Positions 8,222 to 14,996 of a stretch of DNA of 39,114 nt are shown piece after piece; the first letter of the stretch is position 1, and each line of letters starts with the position of its first letter. The stretch comes from Ruminococcus sp. AF31-8BH (lineage in GTDB: Bacteria > Bacillota > Clostridia > Lachnospirales > Lachnospiraceae), in contig NZ_QTVN01000016.1 of NCBI RefSeq assembly GCF_003460605.1, forward strand, positions 66,931 through 106,044, given 5' to 3'. A model generated the notes under the pieces. That model was not told the DNA's origin. It worked only from the letters and a program-made list of their open reading frames with translations, and ran no database searches. Made by a program: the position numbers and the translations under genes.

Positions 8222-8256
8222 TTTTTGCTACGGAATTTCTTACGATTTTCCTACGA
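8222..8256 (-). promoter_or_regulatory. Tandem VanR-box-like sites
   Basis: On the minus strand TCGTAGGAAAAT (8256-8245), TCGTAAGAAATT (8245-8234) and a weak CCGTAGCAAAAA (8233-8222) follow head to tail with 11-12 base periods. The second matches the VanR-box consensus TCGTANGAAATT, as I remember it, at every position; the first at 11 of 12. The first overlaps the last Ser codon and stop of the VanS-like gene. Confidence 0.7.
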
Positions 8257-9339
8257 AAGTGGAAGTGTAACTATAAATTTTATACACTCGTCTTTACTAT
8301 GAGCAACAATAGTCCCCTTATGTAGTTCTACAATATGTTTCGCAATCGCAAGTCCCAATCCGGCACCACCACTTGTAGTATTTCTTGATGTGTCAACTCG
8401 GTAAAACTGCTCAAATATTAGTTTTAGTTTTTCTTCTGCGATAGGATTCCCAAAATTTTCAAAAGTAATTACAATAGTGTTCTCTTGAAGTTCTGTGGTT
8501 ATTGCAACTTCTGTATCTGTATAACTGTAAATTACCGCATTACGCAAGAGATTATCGAACACACGTTGTATTTTGTTTGCGTCGCAATGTAGCATAATGT
8601 CGCTTGTACTATTGAGAGTACATTTCAAATTTTTTTCCTTTAATATGGGCTTAAATTCATAGATAAGTTGTTCTAATAAACGGGTCAAATTTATGTTGCT
8701 GTATTGTAATGTTATGTTAGATAAGTTAAATCGTGTGATTTCAAAAAACTCGTTTATCAAATCTTCAAGACGTTCTGCTTTATCAAGAGAAATAGAAAGA
8801 TACTTTTCTCTTAACTCCTGTGATATTTGTTGTTCATCATCATGCAGTAGTGTTAGATAGCCAATGACGGAAGAAAGCGGCGTTTTCAAATCATGTGCAA
8901 GGTACATAATCAAATCATTCTTGCGCTGTTCATTTTCCTGTGCAAGTCGCGCATTGTTTTCTGCTTCTTGCTTTAAGCGATTTATGTTGATAGCAATTTC
9001 GCTTAGTTCCGGTGAGAGTTCAATATAATCTACTGATTTATCAAATAGTTTTCCTGTTGCAGCTTGTAACTCGTAGACATAATTAACAACCTTTTTCAAA
9101 AGTTTATAAGTCAAATACAAAATGCAAACTACCCATAATATAAGCCCTACCATATAAACATAAAGTCCCCTATATATCAGGTAGTAATGTTCCACATATC
9201 TATCCAGTACCCAAGTAAGTCCCATATCTAACGAAACCGTACACACTAAGATAATTCCCGAACAAATTACACTCTGTAAGATATAACTTTTAAACAGGAT
9301 TGTAAGCAGATAATTTTGTTCATTTTTATTCAATTTCAT
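8251..9339 (-). CDS. VanS-like sensor histidine kinase
   Basis: A 362-aa membrane kinase. Two N-terminal transmembrane helices (~12-37 and ~58-80) flank a short ~20-residue external loop, so ligand sensing is probably within the membrane. The HisKA domain has phospho-acceptor H149 in YLAHDLKTPLSSVIGYL. The HATPase domain has the N-box (FDNLLRNAVIYSY), the F-box (IFEQFYRVD) and the G-box (GGAGLGLAIAKHIVELH). The motif spelling is closest to VanS kinases. Its ATG overlaps the regulator's stop region by 14 bases (TATGAAATTGAATAA), so the pair is co-translated. It should phosphorylate the adjacent regulator in response to a cell-wall-acting compound; the inducer is unknown. Confidence 0.88.
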   Translation of the reverse strand: MKLNKNEQNYLLTILFKSYILQSVICSGIILVCTVSLDMGLTWVLDRYVEHYYLIYRGLYVYMVGLILWVVCILYLTYKLLKKVVNYVYELQAATGKLFDKSVDYIELSPELSEIAININRLKQEAENNARLAQENEQRKNDLIMYLAHDLKTPLSSVIGYLTLLHDDEQQISQELREKYLSISLDKAERLEDLINEFFEITRFNLSNITLQYSNINLTRLLEQLIYEFKPILKEKNLKCTLNSTSDIMLHCDANKIQRVFDNLLRNAVIYSYTDTEVAITTELQENTIVITFENFGNPIAEEKLKLIFEQFYRVDTSRNTTSGGAGLGLAIAKHIVELHKGTIVAHSKDECIKFIVTLPLS

Positions 9340-10024
9340 AACCTACCCCCCAAACTGTTTTGATAAATTTTGGATTTTTGGCGGGTTCATTTAATTTTTC
9401 TCTAAGCCGCCCTATATGTGCCATTACGGTGTTGTTATTATCTAAATATTTTTCTTTCCAGATATTTTCAAATAGTTCCTCAGTTGAAACAACTTTGCCT
9501 TGATGTTCACATAAATACCAAAGGATTGAAAACTCGATAGGAGTTAAAGATATTTCTTTTCCGAACAAAAAGCATTTATGCGTGTCCTTATTGATAATCA
9601 ATCCTCTAATGTCATATTCACTTTTTGGAAAAAACTGCTTTTTTGTTGGATTGTTGTACTTCTGATAGCGTCTTAACTGTGTTTTCACTCTTGCAATGAC
9701 TTCAAGGGGATTAAAAGGTTTTGTTATATAATCATCGGCACCTATTGTTAGCCCCATTATTTTATCGCCATCATCAATTTTAGCTGTAAGCATAATAACA
9801 GGGAAATAATAATTTTCTCTAATTTTTTGGCAAATACGGAATCCGTCTATATCAGGAAGCATAACGTCCAATATCGCCAAATCAATTTCCGTTTTCTGAA
9901 TACATTCCAATGCTTCAATTCCATTGTAATATTTGTGTACTATATAATTATCGTTTTTAAGATAAACTTCAAGTAAATCTGCTATCTCTTTTTCATCATC
10001 TACAACTAAAATTTTTTCATTCAT
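9326..10024 (-). CDS. VanR-like OmpR-family response regulator
   Basis: A 232-aa regulator. The receiver domain has acidic D9/D10 and phosphorylation site D53 (AILDVMLPD), then T and K in MLTAK and YITKPFNP. A winged-helix DNA-binding domain follows, with SLTPIEFSILWYLCEHQGKV and a C-terminal VWGVGYEIE. The overall spelling (KILVVDDEKEIADLLEVYLKN, LTIGADDYITKPF) is very close to VanR as I recall it. Tandem VanR-box-like sites lie downstream at 8222-8256, a likely target. The ATG at 10024 overlaps the HTH gene's stop by 8 bases. It is the second gene of a three-gene regulatory operon. Confidence 0.9.
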   Translation of the reverse strand: MNEKILVVDDEKEIADLLEVYLKNDNYIVHKYYNGIEALECIQKTEIDLAILDVMLPDIDGFRICQKIRENYYFPVIMLTAKIDDGDKIMGLTIGADDYITKPFNPLEVIARVKTQLRRYQKYNNPTKKQFFPKSEYDIRGLIINKDTHKCFLFGKEISLTPIEFSILWYLCEHQGKVVSTEELFENIWKEKYLDNNNTVMAHIGRLREKLNEPAKNPKFIKTVWGVGYEIE

Positions 10025-10199
10025 TGTCTACACTCCTTTTTATCCTTTTATCAAATGGTTTTACTGCGCTCTTGGGTATCAACCACATATAACCGATTTT
10101 TGAAACACCAGGTATTCGATTTTCTTTACAAAGTATCTGCACACGCCGTTCAGAAATACCCCATTTTTCCGCTGCTTCGGGACAAGACATATATTCCAT
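10017..10199 (-). CDS. Small HTH_17-type DNA-binding protein
   Basis: A 60-aa protein made almost entirely of an excisionase/MerR-like helix-turn-helix: MSCPEAAEKWGISERRVQIL, then CKENRIPGVSKIGYMWLIPK, the typical wing with a conserved W. It is not next to an integrase but leads the operon with the VanR/VanS-like pair, overlapping the regulator gene. It may repress its own promoter, whose spacer carries an inverted repeat. A second in-frame ATG (10190) is an alternative start. Function in the cargo system is unknown. Confidence 0.75.
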   Translation of the reverse strand: MEYMSCPEAAEKWGISERRVQILCKENRIPGVSKIGYMWLIPKSAVKPFDKRIKRSVDNE

Positions 10200-10235
10200 A
10201 TCGTAACCGTCCTTTCTTCAAACATTATCAATATA

Positions 10236-10264
10236 ATTATACTCGGATAACCGAATAATAGCAA
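10236..10264 (-). promoter_or_regulatory. Promoter of the HTH-RR-HK operon with an operator-like spacer
   Basis: Minus strand: TTGCTA (10264-10259), a 17-base spacer, then TATAAT (10241-10236), ~40 bases before the HTH gene. The spacer holds the inverted repeat TCGGttatCCGA. This is the best-formed promoter in the window. Confidence 0.75.
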
Positions 10265-10359
10265 GTACATGATATGCTCTATTTCTATCCATACTATGAT
10301 GTGTGTAATCATATCTTGAAAGAGAGATGAAATATACAATGTAGTTGGGTGAAATGATT

Positions 10360-10719
10360 ATGAAGCAGAGCAAAGAAAAGTTTGATTTTAAGGCTTTCGG
10401 ACAGGCTATCAAAGCGGCAAGAAAAGCAAAGGGAATTTCCCGCAACCAGTTAGCGGATAAGCTGAACATTGCGCCGCGATATATCGCGTCCATTGAAAAC
10501 AGCGGGCAGCACCCAAGTTTGCAGATTTTGTATGAGCTTGTAACCCTGCTTGACGTATCGGTAGACCAGTTCTTTTTCCCGGAACGGGAACAGGAAAAGT
10601 CCACACGCCGCCGTCAGCTTGATACCATGCTCAACGGCATGAGCGAAAAGGATTTGAAAATCCTGTCAGCTACCGCAAAAGGGATTGAGGAAGCCAACAA
10701 CGAAATAACGGGGGAATAA
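10360..10719 (+). CDS. XRE-family transcriptional regulator
   Basis: A 119-aa protein with a Cro/CI-type helix-turn-helix at about residues 12-65: FGQAIKAARKAKGISRNQLA, then LNIAPRYIASIENSG, then LQILYELVTLLDVSVDQFF. The C-terminal tail is helical. Such regulators are found in Tn1549-like ICEs upstream of the mobilization genes and are thought to control transfer. It is divergent from the cargo regulatory operon. ATG 10360 is preferred: GGGTGA lies 6 bases before it. ATG 10354 and TTG 10345 are in-frame alternatives. A terminator follows at 10754-10776. Confidence 0.85.
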   Translation: MKQSKEKFDFKAFGQAIKAARKAKGISRNQLADKLNIAPRYIASIENSGQHPSLQILYELVTLLDVSVDQFFFPEREQEKSTRRRQLDTMLNGMSEKDLKILSATAKGIEEANNEITGE

Positions 10720-10753
10720 AGTTCCCTCGTTTCTTCATAGAAAAAGCAGTTTG

Positions 10754-10780
10754 AAACGTCGCAGTTTGCGGCGTTTTTCT
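10754..10780 (+). terminator. Terminator after the XRE gene
   Basis: AAACGTCGC (10754-10762) pairs with GCGGCGTTT (10768-10776), with one T-G wobble and a 5-base loop. It runs into TTTTTCTTTT. Confidence 0.75.
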
Positions 10781-10841
10781 TTTGTCCTGCTTTGGCAAAA
10801 TCAGATTTTCCATGTAGTAGGGATAAAGGGAGAAAGTTTCT

Positions 10842-10940
10842 TAGCAAGCATAGGAAAGGGGTACCCTTTCCGTATTTTCGCCCTCCTGCGCTGCGGCGCG
10901 TCGGTTGAAAATTGCTTGTTGGGAAGTGTCCCAAACCCTC
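10842..10940 (+). other. Probable oriT, copy A (99 bp)
   Basis: It lies just upstream of mobC/relaxase. Three stem-loops in order: GGAAAGGG/CCCTTTCC around GTA (10853-10871), ATTTTC/GAAAAT, and TTGGGA/TCCCAA (within 10918-10933), ending ACCCTC. A second copy of exactly the same length lies inverted at 19135-19233. Their first 15 bases and last 28 bases are nearly identical. Position and structure suggest the transfer origin; the nick site is not determined. Confidence 0.65.
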
Positions 10941-10963
10941 GGAATGGAAAGGAGTGTGAGCCG

Positions 10964-11293
10964 ATGAACGGCAGGAAACGGACAGTACAAATTAAATTCA
11001 GAGTAACAGAGGAAGAACGGGCGTTCATTGAACAGAAAATGCAGCTCGTCCCTACCCGGAACATGGAAGCCTACTTGCGGAAAATGGCAATCGACGGGTA
11101 TATCATTCAGATAGACCATGCCGACATAAAAGCTATGACAGCGGAGATACAGAAAATCGGGGTCAATGTCAATCAGATTGCAAAGCGCGTCAATGCGACG
11201 GGCAGCGTCTACCAAGAGGATATAGAAGAAATCAAGGAGGTGCTTGCGGAGATATGGCGGTTACAAAGATTAAGCCTATTAAAAGCACGTTAA
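10964..11293 (+). CDS. mobC: MobC-like mobilization (relaxosome accessory) protein
   Basis: A 109-aa DNA-binding relaxosome protein. RTVQIKFRVTEEERAFIEQK is a ribbon-helix-helix start, and the C-terminal AEIQKIGVNVNQIAKRVN is the diagnostic MobC motif. Such proteins bind near oriT and help the relaxase nick. ATG 10964 follows AAGGAG with a 9-base spacer; the open frame extends upstream through the oriT-like repeat but that part is not credible coding. Its end overlaps the relaxase start by 40 bases. Confidence 0.88.
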   Translation: MNGRKRTVQIKFRVTEEERAFIEQKMQLVPTRNMEAYLRKMAIDGYIIQIDHADIKAMTAEIQKIGVNVNQIAKRVNATGSVYQEDIEEIKEVLAEIWRLQRLSLLKAR

Positions 11294-12594
11294 AAAAAGC
11301 CCTTGACTATATCCAAAACCCGGACAAGACGGACGGGAAAATGCTGGTGTCCTCGTTCGGGTGCAGCTATGAAACGGCAGATATTGAGTTCGGATTTACA
11401 TTGTCGCAAGCTCTTGACAGAGGAAACAACCTCGCACACCATTTGATACAATCTTTTGAGCCGGGGGAAGTCGATTATGAGAAAGCCCATGAAATCGGAA
11501 AACAGCTTGCCGACGCGGTAACAAAGGGGCAATATGAATACGTCCTTACCACTCACATAGATAAAGGGCATATCCATAACCACATCATTTTTTGTGCGGT
11601 AAACTTTGTAGACTACCACAAGTATGTTTCCAACAAGCGCACCTATTACGGAATACGCAACATCAGCGACAGGCTGTGCCGGGAAAACGGCTTGTCCGTC
11701 CTTGTGCCGGAGAAAGGCGGCAAGGGAAAGAATTATGCGGTGTATAAGAAAGAGAAAACCGCCAAAGCAAAATTGAAACTTGCCGTCGATACCCTTATCC
11801 CCCAAGTGTCCGACTTTGAAGAATTGCTCGCGCGGTTACAGGCAGAAGGCTTCACAATCAAACGGGGAAAATATGTGTCCTGTTTGGTTCCGGGACAGGA
11901 ACGGTTTACCCGTTTGAAAACCCTCGGCGCAGATTATACAGAGGAAGCAATCCGGGAACGGATAGAGGGCAAGCGTACCCGCACCGCCAAAGCTCCCAAG
12001 ACAGAACGCGGCGTGTCCCTGCTCATTGATATTGAAAACAGTATCAAGGCGGCGCAGAGCCGGGGTTATGAACAATGGGCGAAAATCCACAATCTGAAAC
12101 AGGCAGCTAAGACCATGAATTTTATTACGGAACACAAGATTGAACAATACACCGACTTGACCGCAAAAATCGCAGAGATACAGACAGAGAGCGAACAGGC
12201 GGCAGACGCATTAAAGAGCGCGGAAAAACGGCTTGCAGATATGGCGGTGCTTATCAAGAATGTTTCCACGTTCCAAAAGACAAAACCCGCCTATGACGCA
12301 TACCGCAAAGCAAGAAATAAGGACAGTTACCGGGCAGCCCATGAGCGCGAAATCATCTTGCATGAAGCAGCGGCAAAGGCATTAAAGGCGGCGGGCGTTT
12401 CCAAGCTCCCGAACCTCACCGCGCTGCAATCGGAATATGAAAAGCTCCAGGAACAGAAAGAAGCCCTTTACGCCGACTATGGCAGACTGAAAAAACAGGT
12501 CAAAGAGTACGACGTTATCAAACAGAACATAGACAGCATTTTACGGCAGCCAAGAGAACCGGAACGGGAAAAAGGAAAAGAACGTGGGGAGTAG
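11254..12594 (+). CDS. MOBP-type relaxase of the ICE
   Basis: A 446-aa relaxase/mobilization nuclease. The N-terminal catalytic domain (1-~240) has the metal-binding His motif THIDKGHIHNH (H101, H106, H108, H110) and a candidate nucleophile Y19 in ALDYIQNPDKT. The C-terminal half is a long charged helical region (~260-430) typical of Tn1549-type relaxases. It would nick oriT, probably copy A just upstream, stay bound to the 5' end and pilot the strand through the type IV channel. Start: AAGGAGG upstream inside mobC. It looks intact. Confidence 0.92.
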   Translation: MAVTKIKPIKSTLKKALDYIQNPDKTDGKMLVSSFGCSYETADIEFGFTLSQALDRGNNLAHHLIQSFEPGEVDYEKAHEIGKQLADAVTKGQYEYVLTTHIDKGHIHNHIIFCAVNFVDYHKYVSNKRTYYGIRNISDRLCRENGLSVLVPEKGGKGKNYAVYKKEKTAKAKLKLAVDTLIPQVSDFEELLARLQAEGFTIKRGKYVSCLVPGQERFTRLKTLGADYTEEAIRERIEGKRTRTAKAPKTERGVSLLIDIENSIKAAQSRGYEQWAKIHNLKQAAKTMNFITEHKIEQYTDLTAKIAEIQTESEQAADALKSAEKRLADMAVLIKNVSTFQKTKPAYDAYRKARNKDSYRAAHEREIILHEAAAKALKAAGVSKLPNLTALQSEYEKLQEQKEALYADYGRLKKQVKEYDVIKQNIDSILRQPREPEREKGKERGE

Positions 12595-12611
12595 CTTTGT
12601 TCATACTTGTA

Positions 12612-12620
12612 TGATATAAT
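12612..12620 (+). promoter_or_regulatory. Extended -10 promoter
   Basis: TGATATAAT is a perfect extended -10 (TGnTATAAT), ~65 bases before the next gene start; no good -35 is present. It would give the HTH and membrane protein genes a promoter of their own. Confidence 0.5.
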
Positions 12621-12686
12621 AGTTCCTATCAAAAACAGTAGTTACATACCAAAGTGATACATTTTCAGCAAAGGAAGTGTCAGAGA

Positions 12687-12917
12687 ATGGAACAGGAAAT
12701 GCCGGACTATGAAACGATACGCGCCGCCGTTGTGAGCGAAAAATGGGCGTTGGAAAAAGTGCTTGCTTGTTACGGTGACGAAATCAACCGCCTTGCAATG
12801 GTAAAAAAGCGTCAGCCGGACGGAAGCGTAAAAGAGGAAATCGACGACGATTTACGGCAAACGCTCATACTGAAACTGTTAGAAGCTATCCCACAATTCC
12901 CAATAGAAAAGGAGTGA
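12687..12917 (+). CDS. Helix-turn-helix protein (HTH_16-like)
   Basis: A 76-aa small protein: YETIRAAVVSEKWALEKVLA, CYGDEINRLAMVKK, then IDDDLRQTLILKLLEAIPQF. It has the same layout as the minus-strand protein at 2698-2958 and belongs to the conjugative-transposon helix-turn-helix family. ATG 12687 follows AGGAAGTGTCAGAGA. An upstream in-frame ATG (12654) lacks a ribosome site. It is followed 4 bases later by the membrane protein gene. Regulatory role inferred. Confidence 0.75.
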   Translation: MEQEMPDYETIRAAVVSEKWALEKVLACYGDEINRLAMVKKRQPDGSVKEEIDDDLRQTLILKLLEAIPQFPIEKE

Positions 12918-12921
12918 TACC

Positions 12922-13290
12922 ATGACACGCGGGGAAATTTGGAAAGACTTTTTTAAGAGAACCGTTTTGCCCGCCGTTATCGCATTGTTTTTATTCTTCA
13001 TGTTTAAGAACGTCTTTACAGAGGACGGGCAGACCAATTACTTTTATGTGTGGCTGTGCTGCGGTATTCCCTTTGGTATTCGCCGTATGTTCGTATGGCT
13101 TGTACCGCATGGGTATGACATAGCCGGAACGGTGGGTATCATTGCCCTCAACTTCATTTTGGGCGGCATTATCGGTGGGGTCATTTTGATATGGCGGCTC
13201 GTCGTGGCTGCATGGTATATCCCCCTTACGATATACCGTTTACTTACCACAGATAAGGGCGCAACCCCTCAAATCAACATGGAAAAATAG
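12922..13290 (+). CDS. Small ICE membrane protein (DUF6050-like)
   Basis: A 122-aa protein with three predicted membrane helices: VLPAVIALFLFFMF, DIAGTVGIIALNFILGGIIG and GGVILIWRLVVAAWYIPL. The last two are near-continuous. It is common in Tn1549-like ICEs beside the relaxase and I recall it as DUF6050, without known function. ATG 12922 follows AAAGGAGTGATACC. It is the last gene before a bidirectional terminator. Confidence 0.75.
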   Translation: MTRGEIWKDFFKRTVLPAVIALFLFFMFKNVFTEDGQTNYFYVWLCCGIPFGIRRMFVWLVPHGYDIAGTVGIIALNFILGGIIGGVILIWRLVVAAWYIPLTIYRLLTTDKGATPQINMEK

Positions 13291-13296
13291 CAAAGG

Positions 13297-13345
13297 AAAA
13301 ACCGGGACGCAGACAGTCAGTAAAGACTATCCGCGCCCCGGTTTT
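13297..13345. terminator. Bidirectional terminator between convergent transcripts
   Basis: AAAACCGGGACGC... pairs with ...GCGCCCCGGTTTT, a long imperfect stem with A-tract before and T-tract after. It separates the plus-strand mobilization genes from the minus-strand genes that converge from the right. Confidence 0.85.
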
Positions 13346-13438
13346 CTTATGGGTGCAGTTCTGAAATGTTACGCAGTAGAACGCCGTTTTTAAGGGAAAA
13401 GGTATAAAGCCCTTGCCCTATGAGGAAACGGTTGTCAG

Positions 13439-13463
13439 AAGCCTGTAAAACAAGGCTTTTTTC
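13439..13463 (+). terminator. Second plus-strand terminator
   Basis: AAGCCT pairs with AGGCTT across an 8-base loop and runs into six T. It is a backup to the terminator at 13297-13345. Confidence 0.6.
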
Positions 13464-13467
13464 GCCC

Positions 13468-13833
13468 TTACCGCGTAACAAGAGCGCGCCGTTTTCTCAT
13501 GCGCTCGGCTGCCTGTCTGCGGGTAATCCGCTTCCGACAGTCCGGGCAGTATTTGACGCTGTTAGAGGTGGACGCAAAGAACGCGCCGCACACGGTACAT
13601 TTCTTTCTGTCCTCGGTCTGATAGAGTTCCGCATAGAGCAGCTTATCAAGAGGAAGTACGGCAATCCGAAACCACTTACAGAGCAGGGAATAGGAAATGA
13701 GCTGCGGGCATACGCAAGTGTCCCCGTCGTCCAGTAAAATACAGTTGCCATTCTCGCAGTTGCAGCACTCCTTTTTCACAAGGGTGTTTACCTTGCGGCT
13801 TTGTCGCGGCGACAGCCGCTTAATCCCGGTCAT
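13468..13833 (-). CDS. Cysteine-rich VLP-domain protein
   Basis: A 121-aa protein with the conserved LSPRQSRKVNTLVKKECCNC start and two zinc-finger-like clusters: CCNCENGNCILLDDGDTCVC and CTVCGAFF...KYCPDC. It ends in a basic tail (RRQAAERMRKRRALV). It is a widespread Tn1549-type ICE gene of unknown role, plausibly zinc- and nucleic-acid-binding. Its ATG overlaps the stop of the TTRAP gene (ATGA), so translation is coupled. Confidence 0.85.
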   Translation of the reverse strand: MTGIKRLSPRQSRKVNTLVKKECCNCENGNCILLDDGDTCVCPQLISYSLLCKWFRIAVLPLDKLLYAELYQTEDRKKCTVCGAFFASTSNSVKYCPDCRKRITRRQAAERMRKRRALVTR

Positions 13834-14042
13834 ACTTCATCAGCAGGATAAACGGAAAGTTCTTTGTACTCGGCGTCGGTCAGCGCGTTCACTTTGGAAA
13901 GGGTGCGCTTTGCAAGCTCCCGTAATCCCGCGTCCATGTAAGGCAGCGCAGCGGTCATGTTCTCTATAAGCTGCGCCTTGCTTCCCTCATGGTAAATGCT
14001 CAAAAGGTTTGTTTCCTCAACAGTAAATCTATTCATGCTCAT
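13830..14042 (-). CDS. Transposon-transfer-assisting (TTRAP-like) protein
   Basis: A 70-aa (or 68-aa from the second Met) protein: RFTVEETNLLSIYHEGSKAQ, LIENMTAALPYM, and ELAKRTLSKVNALTDAEY. This matches my memory of the TTRAP family, small helical proteins of Tn1549-like ICEs said to assist transfer. Both its start and its end overlap neighbours by four bases, placing it inside a tightly coupled four-gene operon. Confidence 0.85.
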   Translation of the reverse strand: MSMNRFTVEETNLLSIYHEGSKAQLIENMTAALPYMDAGLRELAKRTLSKVNALTDAEYKELSVYPADEV

Positions 14043-14992
14043 ACCTCCAAATCGTGATTTTTTCTTTTTGCCGCTGCCTTTTTCGGGGCGGTTGTTTTCT
14101 TGTCTGCGGTAAGCTGCGCCCGGACAGAGGGGCGCGCTTTTCGGATATTCCGGCTTCTGTCCTCGCTTTTGTCTAAAAATGCAAAAGTGCCATGCCTGCC
14201 CTCAATCTTAGAAAAAGAAAGTGTTTTGTATGGCAGCATAGCAAACAGACGGTCGGTGTCCTTTGTAGAAGCTAACTGCATAAAGTAAGGCGAAAGCTCC
14301 ACCATGAAATGTGTTTTGTTGGGGCTGTTAGGGCTGTCCTGCCGCTTCATTTCCGCTACAATGCGCTGTGCTTCGGCTTCAATCCGGCTGTCATGCAACG
14401 CGGTAATATGCGCCTTGAAATCCCCCGGCTTTAAGCGGTCATAGCTGTGCTTTTCCTCCCGCATGAGAAAATGCAATGCTTCCGGGTCATTAGGCTGCGC
14501 TTCAAAGCGTTCAAACTTCCCAAGCTGCGGGTCGGGGTTGCCGTCAAAATACATTCCGGCGGGCTGCACCCGTTCCCCATGCTCATAGAGCAGCGTGTAA
14601 TTATCGGCGGGCAGAGATTTTTCGACTACTTCCCGGAAGTGCTGCGGATAGTCAAGCTCATAGAGATTGCCTTTGATTATCCCATTTTCTTTCCCGGTCA
14701 GCTCCACCGCATAGGCAAGGATTTTATCGCGGGTCTGCTCCCCATAAAACCGCCATGTGTTATGCTGCCTTGTGTCCTTTAGGAAAACGTCGCGTTCCCG
14801 GAAGCAGCACGTCCCCGACGGGCGGGAAAACCATAGCAGCCGTTTTTCTTCAGCAGCGGGTCTTGACGCTGCTTCTCGCAAAATCCGTTTGTCTATCTCA
14901 AAATCACTCTGATAGAAAGCGGTATTCTGTTTCATAATCGCTTCAAGGGAAGCGATAACGTCCACATTCTCAAACTTACTTAATTTACCCAA
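14039..14992 (-). CDS. ICE accessory protein of unknown function
   Basis: A 317-aa protein with no catalytic motif I can name. The N-terminal part (MGKLSKFENVDVIASLEAIM) and the middle (QHNTWRFYGEQTRDKILAYA; HFREVVEKSLPADNYTLLYE) are conserved-looking and soluble. The C-terminal tail RPSVRAQLTADKKT...NHDLEV repeats the tail of the 1343-aa protein upstream (KPSIRAQLKADKEK...SQDLERS). The tail may be a common docking or signal element. It overlaps the TTRAP gene by four bases and starts 4 bases after the stop of the large gene. Confidence 0.7.
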   Translation of the reverse strand: MGKLSKFENVDVIASLEAIMKQNTAFYQSDFEIDKRILREAASRPAAEEKRLLWFSRPSGTCCFRERDVFLKDTRQHNTWRFYGEQTRDKILAYAVELTGKENGIIKGNLYELDYPQHFREVVEKSLPADNYTLLYEHGERVQPAGMYFDGNPDPQLGKFERFEAQPNDPEALHFLMREEKHSYDRLKPGDFKAHITALHDSRIEAEAQRIVAEMKRQDSPNSPNKTHFMVELSPYFMQLASTKDTDRLFAMLPYKTLSFSKIEGRHGTFAFLDKSEDRSRNIRKARPSVRAQLTADKKTTAPKKAAAKRKNHDLEV

Positions 14993-14996
14993 TCGG

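Noticed and set aside
3844..10199. A vancomycin-resistance (van) operon
   Set aside because: Regulators look VanR/VanS-like, but no VanH dehydrogenase, D-Ala-D-Lac/Ser ligase or VanX dipeptidase is present.
10751..10963. N-terminal extension of MobC
   Set aside because: It would translate the terminator and the oriT-like stem-loops; ATG 10964 has a good ribosome site and starts the ribbon-helix-helix domain.
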